Part shown: positions 18,714 to 27,657 of the stretch, piece after piece | Layout of the letters: the number at the start of each line of letters is the position of its first letter | How positions within the stretch are numbered: the first letter of the stretch is position 1 | From: Nitratidesulfovibrio termitidis HI1 | GTDB taxonomy: Bacteria; Desulfobacterota; Desulfovibrionia; Desulfovibrionales; Desulfovibrionaceae | DNA length: 64,000 bases | Assembly (NCBI RefSeq): GCF_000504305.1 | Contig: NZ_KI632512.1 | Span: 3,895,639 to 3,959,638, forward strand | Direction: 5' to 3' | Made by a program: the position numbers and the translations under genes | The notes under the pieces: model-generated | The model's database searches: none | The model's input: only the letters and a program-made list of their open reading frames with translations | What the model was told of the DNA's origin: nothing

Positions 18714-19470
18714 AATCCGTCTCCCTTGTTCCTGATGGTTGTGGAGATGAAATCCCTGCCGGGCAGGGCGCAGTGTCCATGAATGCGTGATGCCGCCAAC
18801 AAAACCGTGTTCCGTTCGTGCTTCCTTGTGCGGGGCATTGTCCCGGTGGCGTGATGCGTCTGCGCCGTTCGTGCGGCATGTGTCTGGCGGGCGCGGTGCG
18901 GCGGGTGGTGTTGCCGCGGCCTGGGGCCCTTGCCCCCGGCAGTCGTGTGTGCCGTGTGTCCCGTCCCTCGTCGTGGCCGCCGGGGCTGTCGCTGTTACGC
19001 TGGCGCATGGTCGCGCTGTCGGGCTTTTTCCCCCGTGTCGAGTGGCGTATCGTCCGGTTTCTGGGCGGCGATGCGGGTTGAGGGTTTGCACGGCGCGTTG
19101 CCGGTTCGCAACCGTTCCGCGCGGAAATCGTGACCGTACCGGACGTGCCGACGGGCCTTGCCGATGGCTTTCCAGTTACGTAAGTCATAGGAAGACGTTA
19201 AGAAAGATGTCAAGGGCAAACTGGACGTCGCCCCGGTAGTCCGCGCCCCGCAACGGTTTGCGGGTTTCGCGCCGCCCCGGTGGACGGATGGGCCGTGGCG
19301 GGGCGGGGTACCGTTGGCCACGCCGCACCGGCTGAGGCGGGTTGCAGGTGCGGTCGGCTGGCCCGGCTGCAACTACTGTGCATGGCTGCAACGGCTGTGC
19401 ATGGTTGCCGGGGGCCGGTCCTGCCGTTCGCCACTTGCGCACGGGGACCTTTCGCGGCATGGAGTATGGC
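18714..19470. other. long gene-free region upstream of the EF-G-like gene
   Basis: About 760 nt without a plausible gene; the open frames are arginine/threonine-rich artefacts of GC bias. It contains a good minus-strand promoter candidate at 19184-19213. That would give the EF-G-like mRNA a leader of about 460 nt, or drive a separate small RNA. Two near-copies of a 19-nt sequence containing CTGTGCATG occur around 19367-19405. Confidence 0.55.
19184..19213 (-). promoter_or_regulatory. sigma-70-type promoter towards the EF-G-like gene
   Basis: On the minus strand a perfect TTGACA is followed after 18 nt by TATGAC, in locally AT-richer DNA. Transcription would begin near 19177. Confidence 0.55.
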
Positions 19471-19983
19471 ATGATACGCGGCTTGATTCTGGGCGGCCTG
19501 TTCGTCCTGCTGATTTACCTGCTGTTGCGCTACGTGTGGCGGACCAGGCCGGAAAACCCGCGCGAGGTGCTGCGCGAGGAGCTTTTGCGCCGCCGCGCCG
19601 TGGGCGAAAGCGCCACGGGCATGTCCGAACGGCTGCGCGACGTGGCCCGCGAGCGGCTGCGCCCCGTGGCCGCCGCCCTGGACGAGATGCGCGAGGAACT
19701 GCCCGAGGACCAGCGTTTCGACCTGCGGGACGACGGCGATACCCTGACCGTGCAGGCGGGCGGACGCACCATCGAGGTCATCCACAACGCGCTCACGGTA
19801 TTGCTGGGAAACCGCAACGGCGCGGAAGCCTCCGGCGGCGATGGAGCCCGCCGCCCCCTGCGCGACGAGCGCTACGGCATTCGCGTGGATGGCGCCTTCG
19901 AGGAGCATGCCGACCTTGCCGGAACGGTGCGGCGGCTGGCCTCGCTCATCGCCGACGCGGTGGCCGGGCGACCATCCGCCTAG
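19471..19983 (+). CDS. hypothetical protein with N-terminal membrane anchor
   Basis: 170 residues, not recognised. The ATG at 19471 is preferred over the one at 19459 because GGAG lies six bases before it. Residues 4-20 form one hydrophobic segment followed by positive residues, so the protein is probably anchored with its body in the cytoplasm. The body is charged (Arg/Glu-rich) with predicted helices and no cysteine motif. It lies 176 nt upstream of the glutaredoxin/FTR pair on the same strand, but no functional link is evident. Confidence 0.65.
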   Translation: MIRGLILGGLFVLLIYLLLRYVWRTRPENPREVLREELLRRRAVGESATGMSERLRDVARERLRPVAAALDEMREELPEDQRFDLRDDGDTLTVQAGGRTIEVIHNALTVLLGNRNGAEASGGDGARRPLRDERYGIRVDGAFEEHADLAGTVRRLASLIADAVAGRPSA

Positions 19984-20159
19984 CGGTAGGCGGTTTCCGC
20001 CGGGTGATCCCGGGCACCTGGTTCCGCCGGGCAGCCCATCCGCGTCCCCATACGGATTGTCACGCCGGGGGGCTGCTGCTAGGATGCACCAGCGGTTCGC
20101 GGCACCTCAGCCCCATTCCAATGAACGATGCGGCGCGCACGCCGAACGAGGTATCCATC

Positions 20160-20423
20160 ATGTCCGACGATTCCAACGAAGTGAAACTGTTCGCCCTGTC
20201 CACCTGCGTTCACTGCAAGAATACCAAGCAGTACCTTGAAGAGCATGGCGTGGACTACAAGTGCGTGTTCGTGGACCAGCTGGAAGGCGACGAGCGCAAG
20301 TCGGTGCTGGAAGAAATCCGCGCCCACAACCCCAAGCTGTCCTTTCCCACGCTGGTTTGCGGCAATGGCCGCGTCATCGTGGGCTTCCACAAGGAAGACA
20401 TCAAGGAGGCACTGCAACTATGA
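20160..20423 (+). CDS. glutaredoxin/NrdH-like thiol-disulfide protein
   Basis: 87-residue thioredoxin-fold protein with the redox-active CVHC at residues 17-20 and the cis-proline FPTLVCGN near residue 64. Its stop codon overlaps the start of the ferredoxin:thioredoxin reductase catalytic subunit (ATGA). The pairing suggests that the reductase recycles this small protein rather than a classical thioredoxin. The start at 20160 gives the usual small glutaredoxin length. Confidence 0.88.
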   Translation: MSDDSNEVKLFALSTCVHCKNTKQYLEEHGVDYKCVFVDQLEGDERKSVLEEIRAHNPKLSFPTLVCGNGRVIVGFHKEDIKEALQL

Positions 20424-20764
20424 GCGGCCCCGCCACCCCGCAGGCGCTGCATGACATGCTGCGCAAGATTCAGGAACCCAAGGGCTATTTCTTCAACAAG
20501 GACATGGACATGACCATGCCCCTGCTGGAAAGCCTGCTGGTGAACAAGCAGCGGTACGGGTACATGGCCTGCCCCTGCCGCCTGGCCCTCGGCGAGTTCG
20601 AGAAGGACCGCGACATCGTTTGTCCCTGCGTGTACCGCGAGGACGACGTGAAGGAATTCGGGGCCTGCTTCTGCGGGCTGTATGTGTCGCAGGCCTGGAA
20701 CGACGACGAAATTCCGCACGACATCGTGCCGGAGCGCAGGCCGCCGGAGAAACTGTTCGGGTAG
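20420..20764 (+). CDS. ferredoxin:thioredoxin reductase catalytic subunit
   Basis: 114-residue protein of the FTR catalytic beta-chain family, which uses a [4Fe-4S] cluster next to a disulfide to pass ferredoxin electrons to a thiol partner. Six of its cysteines form the ordered motifs CPC, CPC and CFC at residues 52-88, spaced 14 and 12 residues apart; the plant/cyanobacterial pattern has CPC, CPC and CHC with other spacings. No FTR variable subunit is nearby, as in other anaerobes. It is translationally coupled to the glutaredoxin-like gene. Confidence 0.88.
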   Translation: MSGPATPQALHDMLRKIQEPKGYFFNKDMDMTMPLLESLLVNKQRYGYMACPCRLALGEFEKDRDIVCPCVYREDDVKEFGACFCGLYVSQAWNDDEIPHDIVPERRPPEKLFG

Positions 20765-20910
20765 GTGGTGTGGCCGCAAGGTGCCTTTTGTCCTCTGCCG
20801 TCGTCAGCGTGTTTTTTTATTCCGGTCGAGTACCACAAACGTACACTCCCTTCATAAAAAAGCCCGCTTCCTCGGCAGAGAACAAAAAACCTTCTTGCGG
20901 CCATACCACC
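20764..20910. repeat. 147-bp imperfect inverted repeat (MITE-like or folded RNA)
   Basis: Arms of 37-38 bp (20764-20800 and 20873-20910) match as inverted copies with few differences: GGTGGT-TGGCCGCAAG at one end and CTCTGCCG inwards. Inside, TTTTTTTAT and ATAAAAAA, then GAGT and ACTC, continue the dyad towards the centre. It begins at the FTR stop codon. No transposase is present. Confidence 0.75.
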
Positions 20911-20949
20911 TGAAGCCGTGCATTGGCATACCGTTTAGTAAAACTGAAC

Positions 20950-20988
20950 CGCCGCCGACTTCCCGAAGGAATCCGGCGGCGCTTTTCG
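20950..20988. terminator. bidirectional terminator between FTR and pfkB
   Basis: CGCCGCCG and CGGCGGCG form an 8-bp stem capped by an inner TTCC-CGAA-GGAA hairpin. CTTTT follows on the plus strand and a T-rich stretch on the minus strand. It lies between convergent genes. Confidence 0.65.
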
Positions 20989-21015
20989 TTGCGAGTATGT
21001 CGTGTGCGTGGTGGG

Positions 21016-21942
21016 TTAGTTGCCGAAGGCCGCCGCGTGCCGCGCCGCAAACTGCTCCGGCGTGAAGGCGTGTTCCTGGGTGCCGTAGTGCTCCACGCAG
21101 AAGCTGGCGCAGGTGGCCCCCATGCGGGCAGCCTGCACCACGTCCTTGCCGTCCACCAGCCCCTTGATGAGGCCCGCGCGGTAGGCGTCGCCCGCGCCGG
21201 TGGGGTCCAGCACCCGGTCGGCCTTGACGGCGGGCACCAGCACCGGGCTGCCGTTGTCGATGCGCGAGCCGTGCTCGGACATGGTGGTGATGATCCCCCC
21301 GGTGCGTTCCAGCAGTTCCGCCTTGGTGCGGCCCGTGGCCTTCATGATCATTTCCAGTTCGTAGTCGTTGGTGACCAGCATGTGCGCGCCGCAGATGGCT
21401 TCGTACAACTGGTCGCCGGACAGGGCGGGAATCTGCTGGCCGGGGTCGAAGATGTAGCGCACGCCGCGTTCGCGGAACATGCGCGGCAGGCCCACCATGT
21501 CATCCACGTTGCCGGGCGAGACGATGGCCATGTCCGCCTTGGCGTCCAGCGCGGGGAAGGAATATTCGCACGCAAAGCGCATGGCCGCCGGGTTGAAGCC
21601 GGTGATCTGGTTGTCGCTCTGGTCGGTGGTGATGTAGGCCCCGGCGGTGAACTGGTCGTCCAGCTTGCGGATGCCGTCCTGCGGCAGCCCCAGCCTGTCC
21701 AGTTCCTCGGCGTAACGGTCGAAGTCCTTGCCCACGCAGCACAGGATGTGCGGGGCCTCGCCCAGCAGGGCCAGGCTGTAGGCGATGTTGCCCGCCGTGC
21801 CGCCGCGCTTTTCCTCCAGCCGGTCGATAAGGAAACACACGTTCAGGATATGTATCTTTTCCGGCAGGATATGGTCCGCGAACTTGCCGGGAAAATTCAT
21901 GATGCGGTCGTAGGCGATGGACCCGGAAACGTAGATGGACAT
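21016..21942 (-). CDS. PfkB-family carbohydrate kinase, adenosine kinase-like
   Basis: 308-residue sugar or nucleoside kinase of the ribokinase superfamily. The RGGTAGNIAYSLALLG block near residue 46 and the C-terminal PfkB signature DPTGAGDAYRAG with the catalytic aspartate are clear. Similarity in layout to bacterial adenosine kinase-like proteins is noted, but the substrate cannot be fixed. It follows cutA on the same strand with only a 1-nt gap, so the two are probably co-transcribed. Confidence 0.88.
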   Translation of the reverse strand: MSIYVSGSIAYDRIMNFPGKFADHILPEKIHILNVCFLIDRLEEKRGGTAGNIAYSLALLGEAPHILCCVGKDFDRYAEELDRLGLPQDGIRKLDDQFTAGAYITTDQSDNQITGFNPAAMRFACEYSFPALDAKADMAIVSPGNVDDMVGLPRMFRERGVRYIFDPGQQIPALSGDQLYEAICGAHMLVTNDYELEMIMKATGRTKAELLERTGGIITTMSEHGSRIDNGSPVLVPAVKADRVLDPTGAGDAYRAGLIKGLVDGKDVVQAARMGATCASFCVEHYGTQEHAFTPEQFAARHAAAFGN

Positions 21943-21943
21943 G

Positions 21944-22264
21944 CTATGGCTCCTTGCGGGTTACTTCGTCGATCCAGCCGAGAAAGGCGGCGCTGCCGCC
22001 GGTGATGGGCAGGGTGACCACACAGGGCACCTCGTAGGGGTGCAGTTGCAGTACCGCCTCGGTCAGGGCGGGCACGAGGGCATCGGTGGTCTTGGCGATG
22101 AACGCGGTTTCGGTTTCGGTCTGGATGTCGCCCGCCCAGTGGTAGATGGACCGGATGGACCCCAGCACGTTGACGCAGGCGGCAAGCCGTTGTTCCACCA
22201 AGCTGCGGCCGATGCGTTCGGCTTCTTCCGGGTTCGGGGCCGTCATGTACACGATGACCGCCAT
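21944..22264 (-). CDS. cutA: divalent-cation tolerance protein CutA
   Basis: 106-residue trimeric CutA1 protein, linked to copper and other divalent cation tolerance in E. coli, molecular role unresolved. Visible marks are RLAACVNVLGSIRSIYHW near residue 27, ETAFIAKT and the C-terminal LHPYEVPCVVTLPI with a conserved His-Pro-Tyr-Glu. The ATG at 22264 has GGAGG upstream; the longer frame upstream is not family-like. Confidence 0.93.
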   Translation of the reverse strand: MAVIVYMTAPNPEEAERIGRSLVEQRLAACVNVLGSIRSIYHWAGDIQTETETAFIAKTTDALVPALTEAVLQLHPYEVPCVVTLPITGGSAAFLGWIDEVTRKEP

Positions 22265-22842
22265 GTGGACCTCCTGCGGCGGAATATGCCACCCGCGCGC
22301 CGATGGTGAGGATGGTACGCGGGATGGCCGCGCGGTGCGGGCGGGCGGCGGATGCGCGGTATGGATGGCATCCGCGCGCGGCGCGCCGCCCATGTGCATA
22401 GCGGAGAAGCCAGCGCACGGCAACGCGATGATCACGGTTCCGACGCCGGAATGCCGCGGGGGCGGTGCGGTGGGTGGGGGATGGCACGGCGGGGCGGCGG
22501 CGGATGCCCCCGCGAAGGCGCGGCACGCCCCGGCAGGCGCGCCCCGTCTTCCTTTCCGATGTGGTTGCGGGGCGCGGTCCGGCATGGCATAAACTGGCCG
22601 CCGCGCGCGGAACGGGCTGTCACACGGCAGCATGCCTGCCCCGGTGCGTCTGTCAGCCTGCCCGGCCCTGCCCAGTCATGCCCGGCCCTGCCCGGTCATG
22701 CCCGGCCCTGCCCAGTCATGCCCGGCCCTGCCCGGTCCTGCCCAGTCATGCCCGGTCATGCCCGGTCTGTTCGTCACTGTCCCTTTGGCCTGTTGTCCCG
22801 CTGCCCGGCAGCCCCGCGCACATCCCCTTCACGGAGCCTTTC
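22265..22842. other. intergenic region with a 10-nt repeat array
   Basis: About 580 nt between the divergent cutA and nth genes. It is very GC-rich and contains the decanucleotide array at 22657-22766, which ends 76 nt before the nth start codon. No convincing promoter or gene was recognised. Confidence 0.6.
22657..22766. repeat. 10-nt tandem array, 11 units, upstream of nth
   Basis: Eleven decamers in perfect register, all variants of C(C/A)TGCCC(G/A)G(C/T). Alternation of CCTG and CATG forms gives an apparent 20-nt higher-order unit. The array is intergenic. Confidence 0.9.
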
Positions 22843-23688
22843 ATGCAGACCGCCGACCGCGCGGCCAGGGTTCTCGAACTCCTGCGCCTGCGCTACCCCA
22901 CCCGAGAAACGCATCTGGTGGCCCAGAACGCCTGGGAACTGCTGGTGGCCACGGTGCTGGCCGCCCAGTGCACCGACGTGCGCGTGAACCAGGTCACCCC
23001 AGGCCTGTTCCGCCGCTGGCCCGGCCCGGCGGAGCTTGCCCGCGCCACGCAGGAGGAACTGGAAGAGGTCATCCATTCCACTGGCTTTTACCGCAACAAG
23101 GCCACCAACCTGCTGGGCGCGGCCCGCCGCGTGGCCGAAGTGCACGGCGGCGAGGTGCCCCGCACCATGGCCGAACTGGTGCAGCTGCCGGGCGTGGCCC
23201 GCAAGACGGCCAACGTGGTGCTGTGGGGGGCCTACGGCATCAACGAGGGCATTGCCGTGGACACCCACGTCAAGCGCATCGCCTTTCGCATGGGCTTTAC
23301 CGAATCCGTGGACCCGGTGCAGATAGAGCGCGACCTGATGGATCTTTTTCCGCGCGATGCCTGGGGCGACGTGAACCACATGCTGGTGTGGTTTGGCCGC
23401 CATGTCTGCGATGCGCGCGCCCCGCGTTGCGGCGAGTGCGAGATGATCGAGGTCTGCCCGCGCCACGGGGTGGGGGAGAAGGCAGGGGCGGTCACCAAGG
23501 TCCGGAAGCCTCGGGGCGGCAAGAGCAGCGAAAAGAGCAACGAGGCAGAGCAGGAGGCCGGAAGTGAAGCCCGGCCCGAAGGAAAAGGGGCGGCAACCGG
23601 ATTTGGTAAACCCCGCAAGCCCACCATGGGTGGGCGACGGCGGGCTGGTAACGTGGGGCGCTCCGGCAGCAGCGGCGGCAAGTCATGA
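22843..23688 (+). CDS. nth: endonuclease III (DNA glycosylase/AP lyase)
   Basis: Base-excision repair enzyme removing oxidised pyrimidines. The 281-residue product has the helix-hairpin-helix LPGVARKTANVVL with the catalytic lysine, VDTHVKR with the catalytic aspartate, and the [4Fe-4S] loop Cys-X6-Cys-X2-Cys-X5-Cys near residues 190-207. About 70 residues of a basic, low-complexity C-terminal tail follow the cluster, absent from E. coli Nth. The stop codon overlaps the start of the next gene (ATGA). Confidence 0.95.
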   Translation: MQTADRAARVLELLRLRYPTRETHLVAQNAWELLVATVLAAQCTDVRVNQVTPGLFRRWPGPAELARATQEELEEVIHSTGFYRNKATNLLGAARRVAEVHGGEVPRTMAELVQLPGVARKTANVVLWGAYGINEGIAVDTHVKRIAFRMGFTESVDPVQIERDLMDLFPRDAWGDVNHMLVWFGRHVCDARAPRCGECEMIEVCPRHGVGEKAGAVTKVRKPRGGKSSEKSNEAEQEAGSEARPEGKGAATGFGKPRKPTMGGRRRAGNVGRSGSSGGKS

Positions 23689-24518
23689 TCACTTCCACTT
23701 TCCGCCATCTGCCCGGCGTGGGGGCCGCCTTCGAGGAACGCCTGTGGCGCGGGGGCTGCCTGACCTGGCAGGACGCCGCCGCGCGCGGCGACATTCCCTG
23801 CCGCAAATACGAGGCAGGCACCTTTGCCACCGGCATCGCCGATTCGCACGCGCGCCTCGCCGCGGGCGACGCCGCATGGTTCGGCCAGCGCCTGGGCGCG
23901 GCGGACCAGTGGCGGCTGTTTGCCGCGTTCCGCCATCAGGCGGCCTACGTGGACATCGAAACCACCGGCCTCGGCTGGCCGGAATCGCACATCACCACCA
24001 TTGCCCTGTGGGACGGAGTGCTGTTGCGCACCTACCGGCACGGTGACAACCTGGAAGCCTTCGCCGACGACATCCGCGACTACAAGCTGCTGGTGACCTT
24101 CAACGGGCGCGGCTTCGATGCGCCGTTCATCGAGCAGACCTTTCGCCAGAAGCTGGACATGGCCCATCTTGATCTGCGCTGGGTGCTGAAGCCGCTGGGC
24201 TATTCCGGCGGGCTGAAGCGGGTGGAGCAGGCCTTCGGACTGGATCGTGGCGGCCTCTCCGGAGTGGACGGCTACACCGCCGTGCTCCTGTGGCGCCACT
24301 GGCGGAACAGCGGCGACGACCGCGCCCTGGAAACCCTGCTGGCCTACAACGCCGAAGACGTGCTGACCCTGGAGCCGCTGGCGGTGCATGCCTACAACGC
24401 GCACCTGGCCGGGCTGCCCGCCCTGCCGGAGCATCCGCTGCCGCAGTGCGGTCGGGCCGACAACCCCTTCAATGCCAGCGCCGAGGTGCTGCGCAAGGTG
24501 GGCGTGCGGGCGGCCTGA
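23685..24518 (+). CDS. YprB-like RNase H-fold exonuclease
   Basis: 277-residue protein of the YprB family (ribonuclease H-like, DnaQ-type exonuclease). YVDIETTGLG near residue 86 supplies the first acidic metal ligands; LVTFNGRGFDAPFIE near 136 and YNAEDVLTLEPL near 222 supply the others, the DEDD pattern. It overlaps nth by 4 nt, so both are likely co-translated, suggesting a nucleic-acid repair or processing role. Substrate (DNA or RNA) is unknown. Confidence 0.82.
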   Translation: MITSTFRHLPGVGAAFEERLWRGGCLTWQDAAARGDIPCRKYEAGTFATGIADSHARLAAGDAAWFGQRLGAADQWRLFAAFRHQAAYVDIETTGLGWPESHITTIALWDGVLLRTYRHGDNLEAFADDIRDYKLLVTFNGRGFDAPFIEQTFRQKLDMAHLDLRWVLKPLGYSGGLKRVEQAFGLDRGGLSGVDGYTAVLLWRHWRNSGDDRALETLLAYNAEDVLTLEPLAVHAYNAHLAGLPALPEHPLPQCGRADNPFNASAEVLRKVGVRAA

Positions 24519-24718
24519 GCTCCGTTGCCCGCCAAATCCGGCTTCGCTTTCCGCAACCGGCCCCGTTTTGCGTTCTTCCGCATCGGGCCGCCCGGCCCCT
24601 TTCCTTCGCGTACACGGCGGAAAGGGCTATATTGTTGCCCCCAACGCGGAAAAACAATTGCCCATGGCGGCCCGTGTGGCATACTGGAGCGCACGTCACG
24701 ACCTTTCAGGGGGGCCGC

Positions 24719-25690
24719 ATGAGCCAGACCAACATTCTGCTGGAATCGGGCACCAACGAGCTCGAAATCATCGAATTCTACATCGAGGAAACCCTGCCGG
24801 GGGGCGGGGTGTACCGTGGCTACTACGGCATGAACGTGGCCAAGGTGCTGGAGATCATCCGGCGGCCCACGGTCACCGGCGTGCCCAGCAAACACCACCC
24901 GGCGGCGCTGGGCACCTTCAACCTGCGCGGTAGGGTGCTGCCCCTGGTGGACCTGGGCGGGTGGCTGGGCAAGCAGGTGGTGGCCAGCGACACGCTGAAG
25001 GTCATCGTGTCCGAGTTCAGCGGCATGGTCACCGCGTTCCTGGTGTCCGGGGTCACGCGCATCCACCGCCTGAGCTGGAGCCAGGTGGAGGCCCCCGACA
25101 CGCACATGCAGACCTACAGCGGCCAGTCGGTCATCGGGGTGGTGCGCTTCGAGGACCGCATCGTGTTCCTGCTGGACATGGAAAAGATCGTGGCCTCCAT
25201 GAATCCCCGGGCGGACATCGGCGCGACGCTGGCGGCGGTGGAACCGGTAGTGACGGCGGCCGAACAGTGGCACGTGCTCATCGCCGACGATTCCTCGGCC
25301 ATCCGCAACATGATCGGCAGCACCCTGGAGAAGGCGGGCTTTCGCGTCACCCGCACCAGCAGCGGGCGCGAGGCGTGGGACGTGCTGTGCGGCTGGCGCA
25401 AGCGCTCGGAAGAAGAGCGCAAGCACATCTACGACTACGTGGACCTGGTGGTGTCGGACATCGAGATGCCCGAGATGGACGGCCACAACCTGACCCGGCG
25501 CATCAAGGAAGACCAGGTGCTGCAAAAGCTGCCCGTGGTGCTGTTCTCCTCGCTGATCACCGACGCCCTGCGCCACAAGGGCACCGCAGTGGGGGCCGAC
25601 GACCAGATATCCAAGCCCGACCTGCCCGGCCTTACCGAGCGGGTGCGTGGCCTGATCGAGCGGTTTCGCCAGGGGGCCAGTGCCGCATAG
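24719..25690 (+). CDS. cheV: chemotaxis protein CheV (CheW-REC fusion)
   Basis: 323-residue adaptor linking chemoreceptors to CheA and tuning it by phosphorylation. Residues 1-160 are a CheW domain (YYGMNVAKVLEII, then GTFNLRGRVLPLVDLGGWLG). Residues 180-320 are a receiver domain: LIADDSSAIRNM holds the acidic pocket, VVSDIEMPEMDGH holds the phospho-acceptor Asp, and the SS/K positions follow. The ATG at 24719 is preceded by a GGGGG-rich Shine-Dalgarno. It lies upstream of a PilZ gene. Confidence 0.93.
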   Translation: MSQTNILLESGTNELEIIEFYIEETLPGGGVYRGYYGMNVAKVLEIIRRPTVTGVPSKHHPAALGTFNLRGRVLPLVDLGGWLGKQVVASDTLKVIVSEFSGMVTAFLVSGVTRIHRLSWSQVEAPDTHMQTYSGQSVIGVVRFEDRIVFLLDMEKIVASMNPRADIGATLAAVEPVVTAAEQWHVLIADDSSAIRNMIGSTLEKAGFRVTRTSSGREAWDVLCGWRKRSEEERKHIYDYVDLVVSDIEMPEMDGHNLTRRIKEDQVLQKLPVVLFSSLITDALRHKGTAVGADDQISKPDLPGLTERVRGLIERFRQGASAA

Positions 25691-25974
25691 TCCTGCCGGT
25701 CTGGGGGGGGCGCAGGTCCGTCCCTGGCCCCAGAGGGGCCCGGTCGGACATGTGATGCGCCCCGACTAACGACGTTCCCTTCCTTTCCCGGATATGGTAG
25801 TGCTGCTGCCGTTTCAGGGGGCTCTGCGCCGGGTGTTCCGGCATGCGCACTCGGGCGGCCCACCCGGAGCAGCCGGACCGTACGATTCGTGCAGACCGTC
25901 CGCTCCGGACAGGTCGCCCATCTGGACAGATCGTACGGCAGTCGCCACGGCAGGGCGAAAGGGGGGCAAACATC

Positions 25975-26322
25975 ATGGAACGCAGGCGTCACGCGCGCAT
26001 CTTTCTGAAGGCCTACGGGCTCAACCAGTCCTGTCGGGTGCACATGGACGGTGCGGACCGCATTGCCCAGATCATCGACATCAGCCCCGGCGGCTCGCGC
26101 ATGCTGCTGGCCGACGGCGGCCCCATGCCCGCGCAGGGCGTGCGGGGCACCCTGGTGCGGGGCGAGAATTTCCAACTGGCCTACCTGCGGGACGTGGCCT
26201 ACACGGTGGCCTGGGTCAAGAGTGACCAGCCGGGGGGCTTCGAATTCGGGGCCAGCTTCGACGTGGACCTGGACGCCTCGGTGTCGGGCCTGCAGGCGGA
26301 CCTGGCCGATCTGGCGGGATAG
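25975..26322 (+). CDS. PilZ-domain cyclic-di-GMP receptor
   Basis: 115-residue single-domain PilZ protein. The two c-di-GMP-binding parts are visible: ERRRHARI at the N-terminus (RxxxR type) and DISPGGSRM near residue 36 (D/NxSxxG type), and the rest forms the expected small beta-barrel. It is about 285 nt from cheV on the same strand. It could couple c-di-GMP from the GGDEF/EAL protein at 50.8-54.4 kb to motility, but this is inference. Confidence 0.85.
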   Translation: MERRRHARIFLKAYGLNQSCRVHMDGADRIAQIIDISPGGSRMLLADGGPMPAQGVRGTLVRGENFQLAYLRDVAYTVAWVKSDQPGGFEFGASFDVDLDASVSGLQADLADLAG

Positions 26323-26427
26323 TCCGGATAATGGCCGGATAGTGGCGGGGCCGTCACGCCGCGTCCGCCTCGCGTCTGGCCCGTGTCCGCGCCGGGTGCC
26401 GGGCAGGGGCGGGATATCAACGCACGC

Positions 26428-26457
26428 AAAAAGGGCGGGGAGCATGCTCCCCGCCCT
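26428..26457 (-). terminator. metK terminator
   Basis: A perfect 26-nt palindrome (AGGGCGGGGAGCA and its complement) is followed on the minus strand by TTTTT, 30 nt after the metK stop codon. Confidence 0.88.
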
Positions 26458-26487
26458 GTCTCTTTCCGGCTGGCTTGCGTCGCGCGC

Positions 26488-27657
26488 CTAGATCTTGGCG
26501 GCGGTGCGCAGGTCGGCCACGGCGTCGCACTGCTCCCAGGTGAACTCGGGCAGTTCGCGGCCAAAGTGACCATAGCAGGTGGTCTTGCCGTAGATGGGGC
26601 GATTCAGGTCAAGGCGCTTGATGATGTGGTACGGGCGCAGGTCGAACACCTCGCGCACGGCGCGGGTCAGCACTTCGTCCGACAGTTCGCTGCTGCCCAG
26701 AGAGGAAACCAGCACCGAAACCGGCTCGGCCACGCCGATGCAGTAGGCGATCTGCACTTCGCACTTGGGGGCCAGACCCGCCTTGACCACGTTCTTGGCG
26801 ATGTAGCGGCCCATGTACGCGCCGGAACGGTCCACCTTGGAGGCGTCCTTGCCCGAGAACGCGCCGCCGCCGTGGTGACCCGCGCCGCCGTAGGTGTCCT
26901 GGATGATCTTGCGGCCGGTCAGGCCGCAGTCGCCCATGGGGCCGCCGACGACGAAGCGCCCGGTGGTGTTGATGAAGATTTCGCAGTCGTCGGCCATCAG
27001 GCCTTCGGGCAGCGTCTTCTTGATCACTTCCTCGATGATGCCTTCGCGGATGGTGGCGTTGGACACGTTGTCGGCATGCTGCGACGAGACCACCACGTTG
27101 TTGATGTGCACGGGCTTGCCGTCCACGTATTCGAACGAAACCTGGGTCTTGCCGTCGGGCCGCAGGAAGTCGAGAATGCCGTCCTTGCGCACCTTTGTCA
27201 GGCGCTGCGAAAGCTGGTGCGCCCAGTAGATGGGGGCGGGCATGAGGGTGGGGGTTTCATCGCAGGCAAAGCCGAACATCATGCCCTGGTCGCCCGCGCC
27301 CTGGTCTTCGGGGTTGCCCCGGTCCACGCCCTGGGCGATGTCGCCCGACTGCTTGTCGATGGAGGAGATGACCGCGCAGGTCTTCCAGTCGAAGCCCATT
27401 TCCGAGCTGTTGTAGCCGATGTTCTGGATGGTGGAGCGCACCACCTCGGGCAGGTCGGCAAAGCCCTTGGTGCGGATTTCGCCCGCGATGAAGGCCATGC
27501 CGGTGGTCACCAGCGTTTCGCAGGCCACGCGGGACATGGGGTCCTGCGCCAGCAGCACATCGAGCACGGCATCGGAAATCTGGTCGGCAACCTTGTCGGG
27601 GTGCCCTTCGGTGACGGATTCGGACGTGAAGAAGTAGCGGCCTTTTCCGGGAATCAT
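26488..27657 (-). CDS. metK: S-adenosylmethionine synthetase
   Basis: Makes S-adenosylmethionine from methionine and ATP. The 389-residue product starts [21 protein letters not shown] in form, contains [15 protein letters not shown] near residue 120 and [19 protein letters not shown] near residue 260, the three family signatures. It is followed by a strong terminator. No SAM riboswitch was recognised in the 132-nt gap to panC. Confidence 0.97.
   Translation of the reverse strand: MIPGKGRYFFTSESVTEGHPDKVADQISDAVLDVLLAQDPMSRVACETLVTTGMAFIAGEIRTKGFADLPEVVRSTIQNIGYNSSEMGFDWKTCAVISSIDKQSGDIAQGVDRGNPEDQGAGDQGMMFGFACDETPTLMPAPIYWAHQLSQRLTKVRKDGILDFLRPDGKTQVSFEYVDGKPVHINNVVVSSQHADNVSNATIREGIIEEVIKKTLPEGLMADDCEIFINTTGRFVVGGPMGDCGLTGRKIIQDTYGGAGHHGGGAFSGKDASKVDRSGAYMGRYIAKNVVKAGLAPKCEVQIAYCIGVAEPVSVLVSSLGSSELSDEVLTRAVREVFDLRPYHIIKRLDLNRPIYGKTTCYGHFGRELPEFTWEQCDAVADLRTAAKI

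Noticed and set aside
18652-19188. 178-residue minus-strand frame upstream of the EF-G-like gene
   Set aside because: Arginine/threonine-rich with no domain and no ribosome site; overlaps the EF-G-like gene's start in another frame.
22657-22766. CRISPR-like array
   Set aside because: Units are 10 nt with no spacers and no cas genes in the window.
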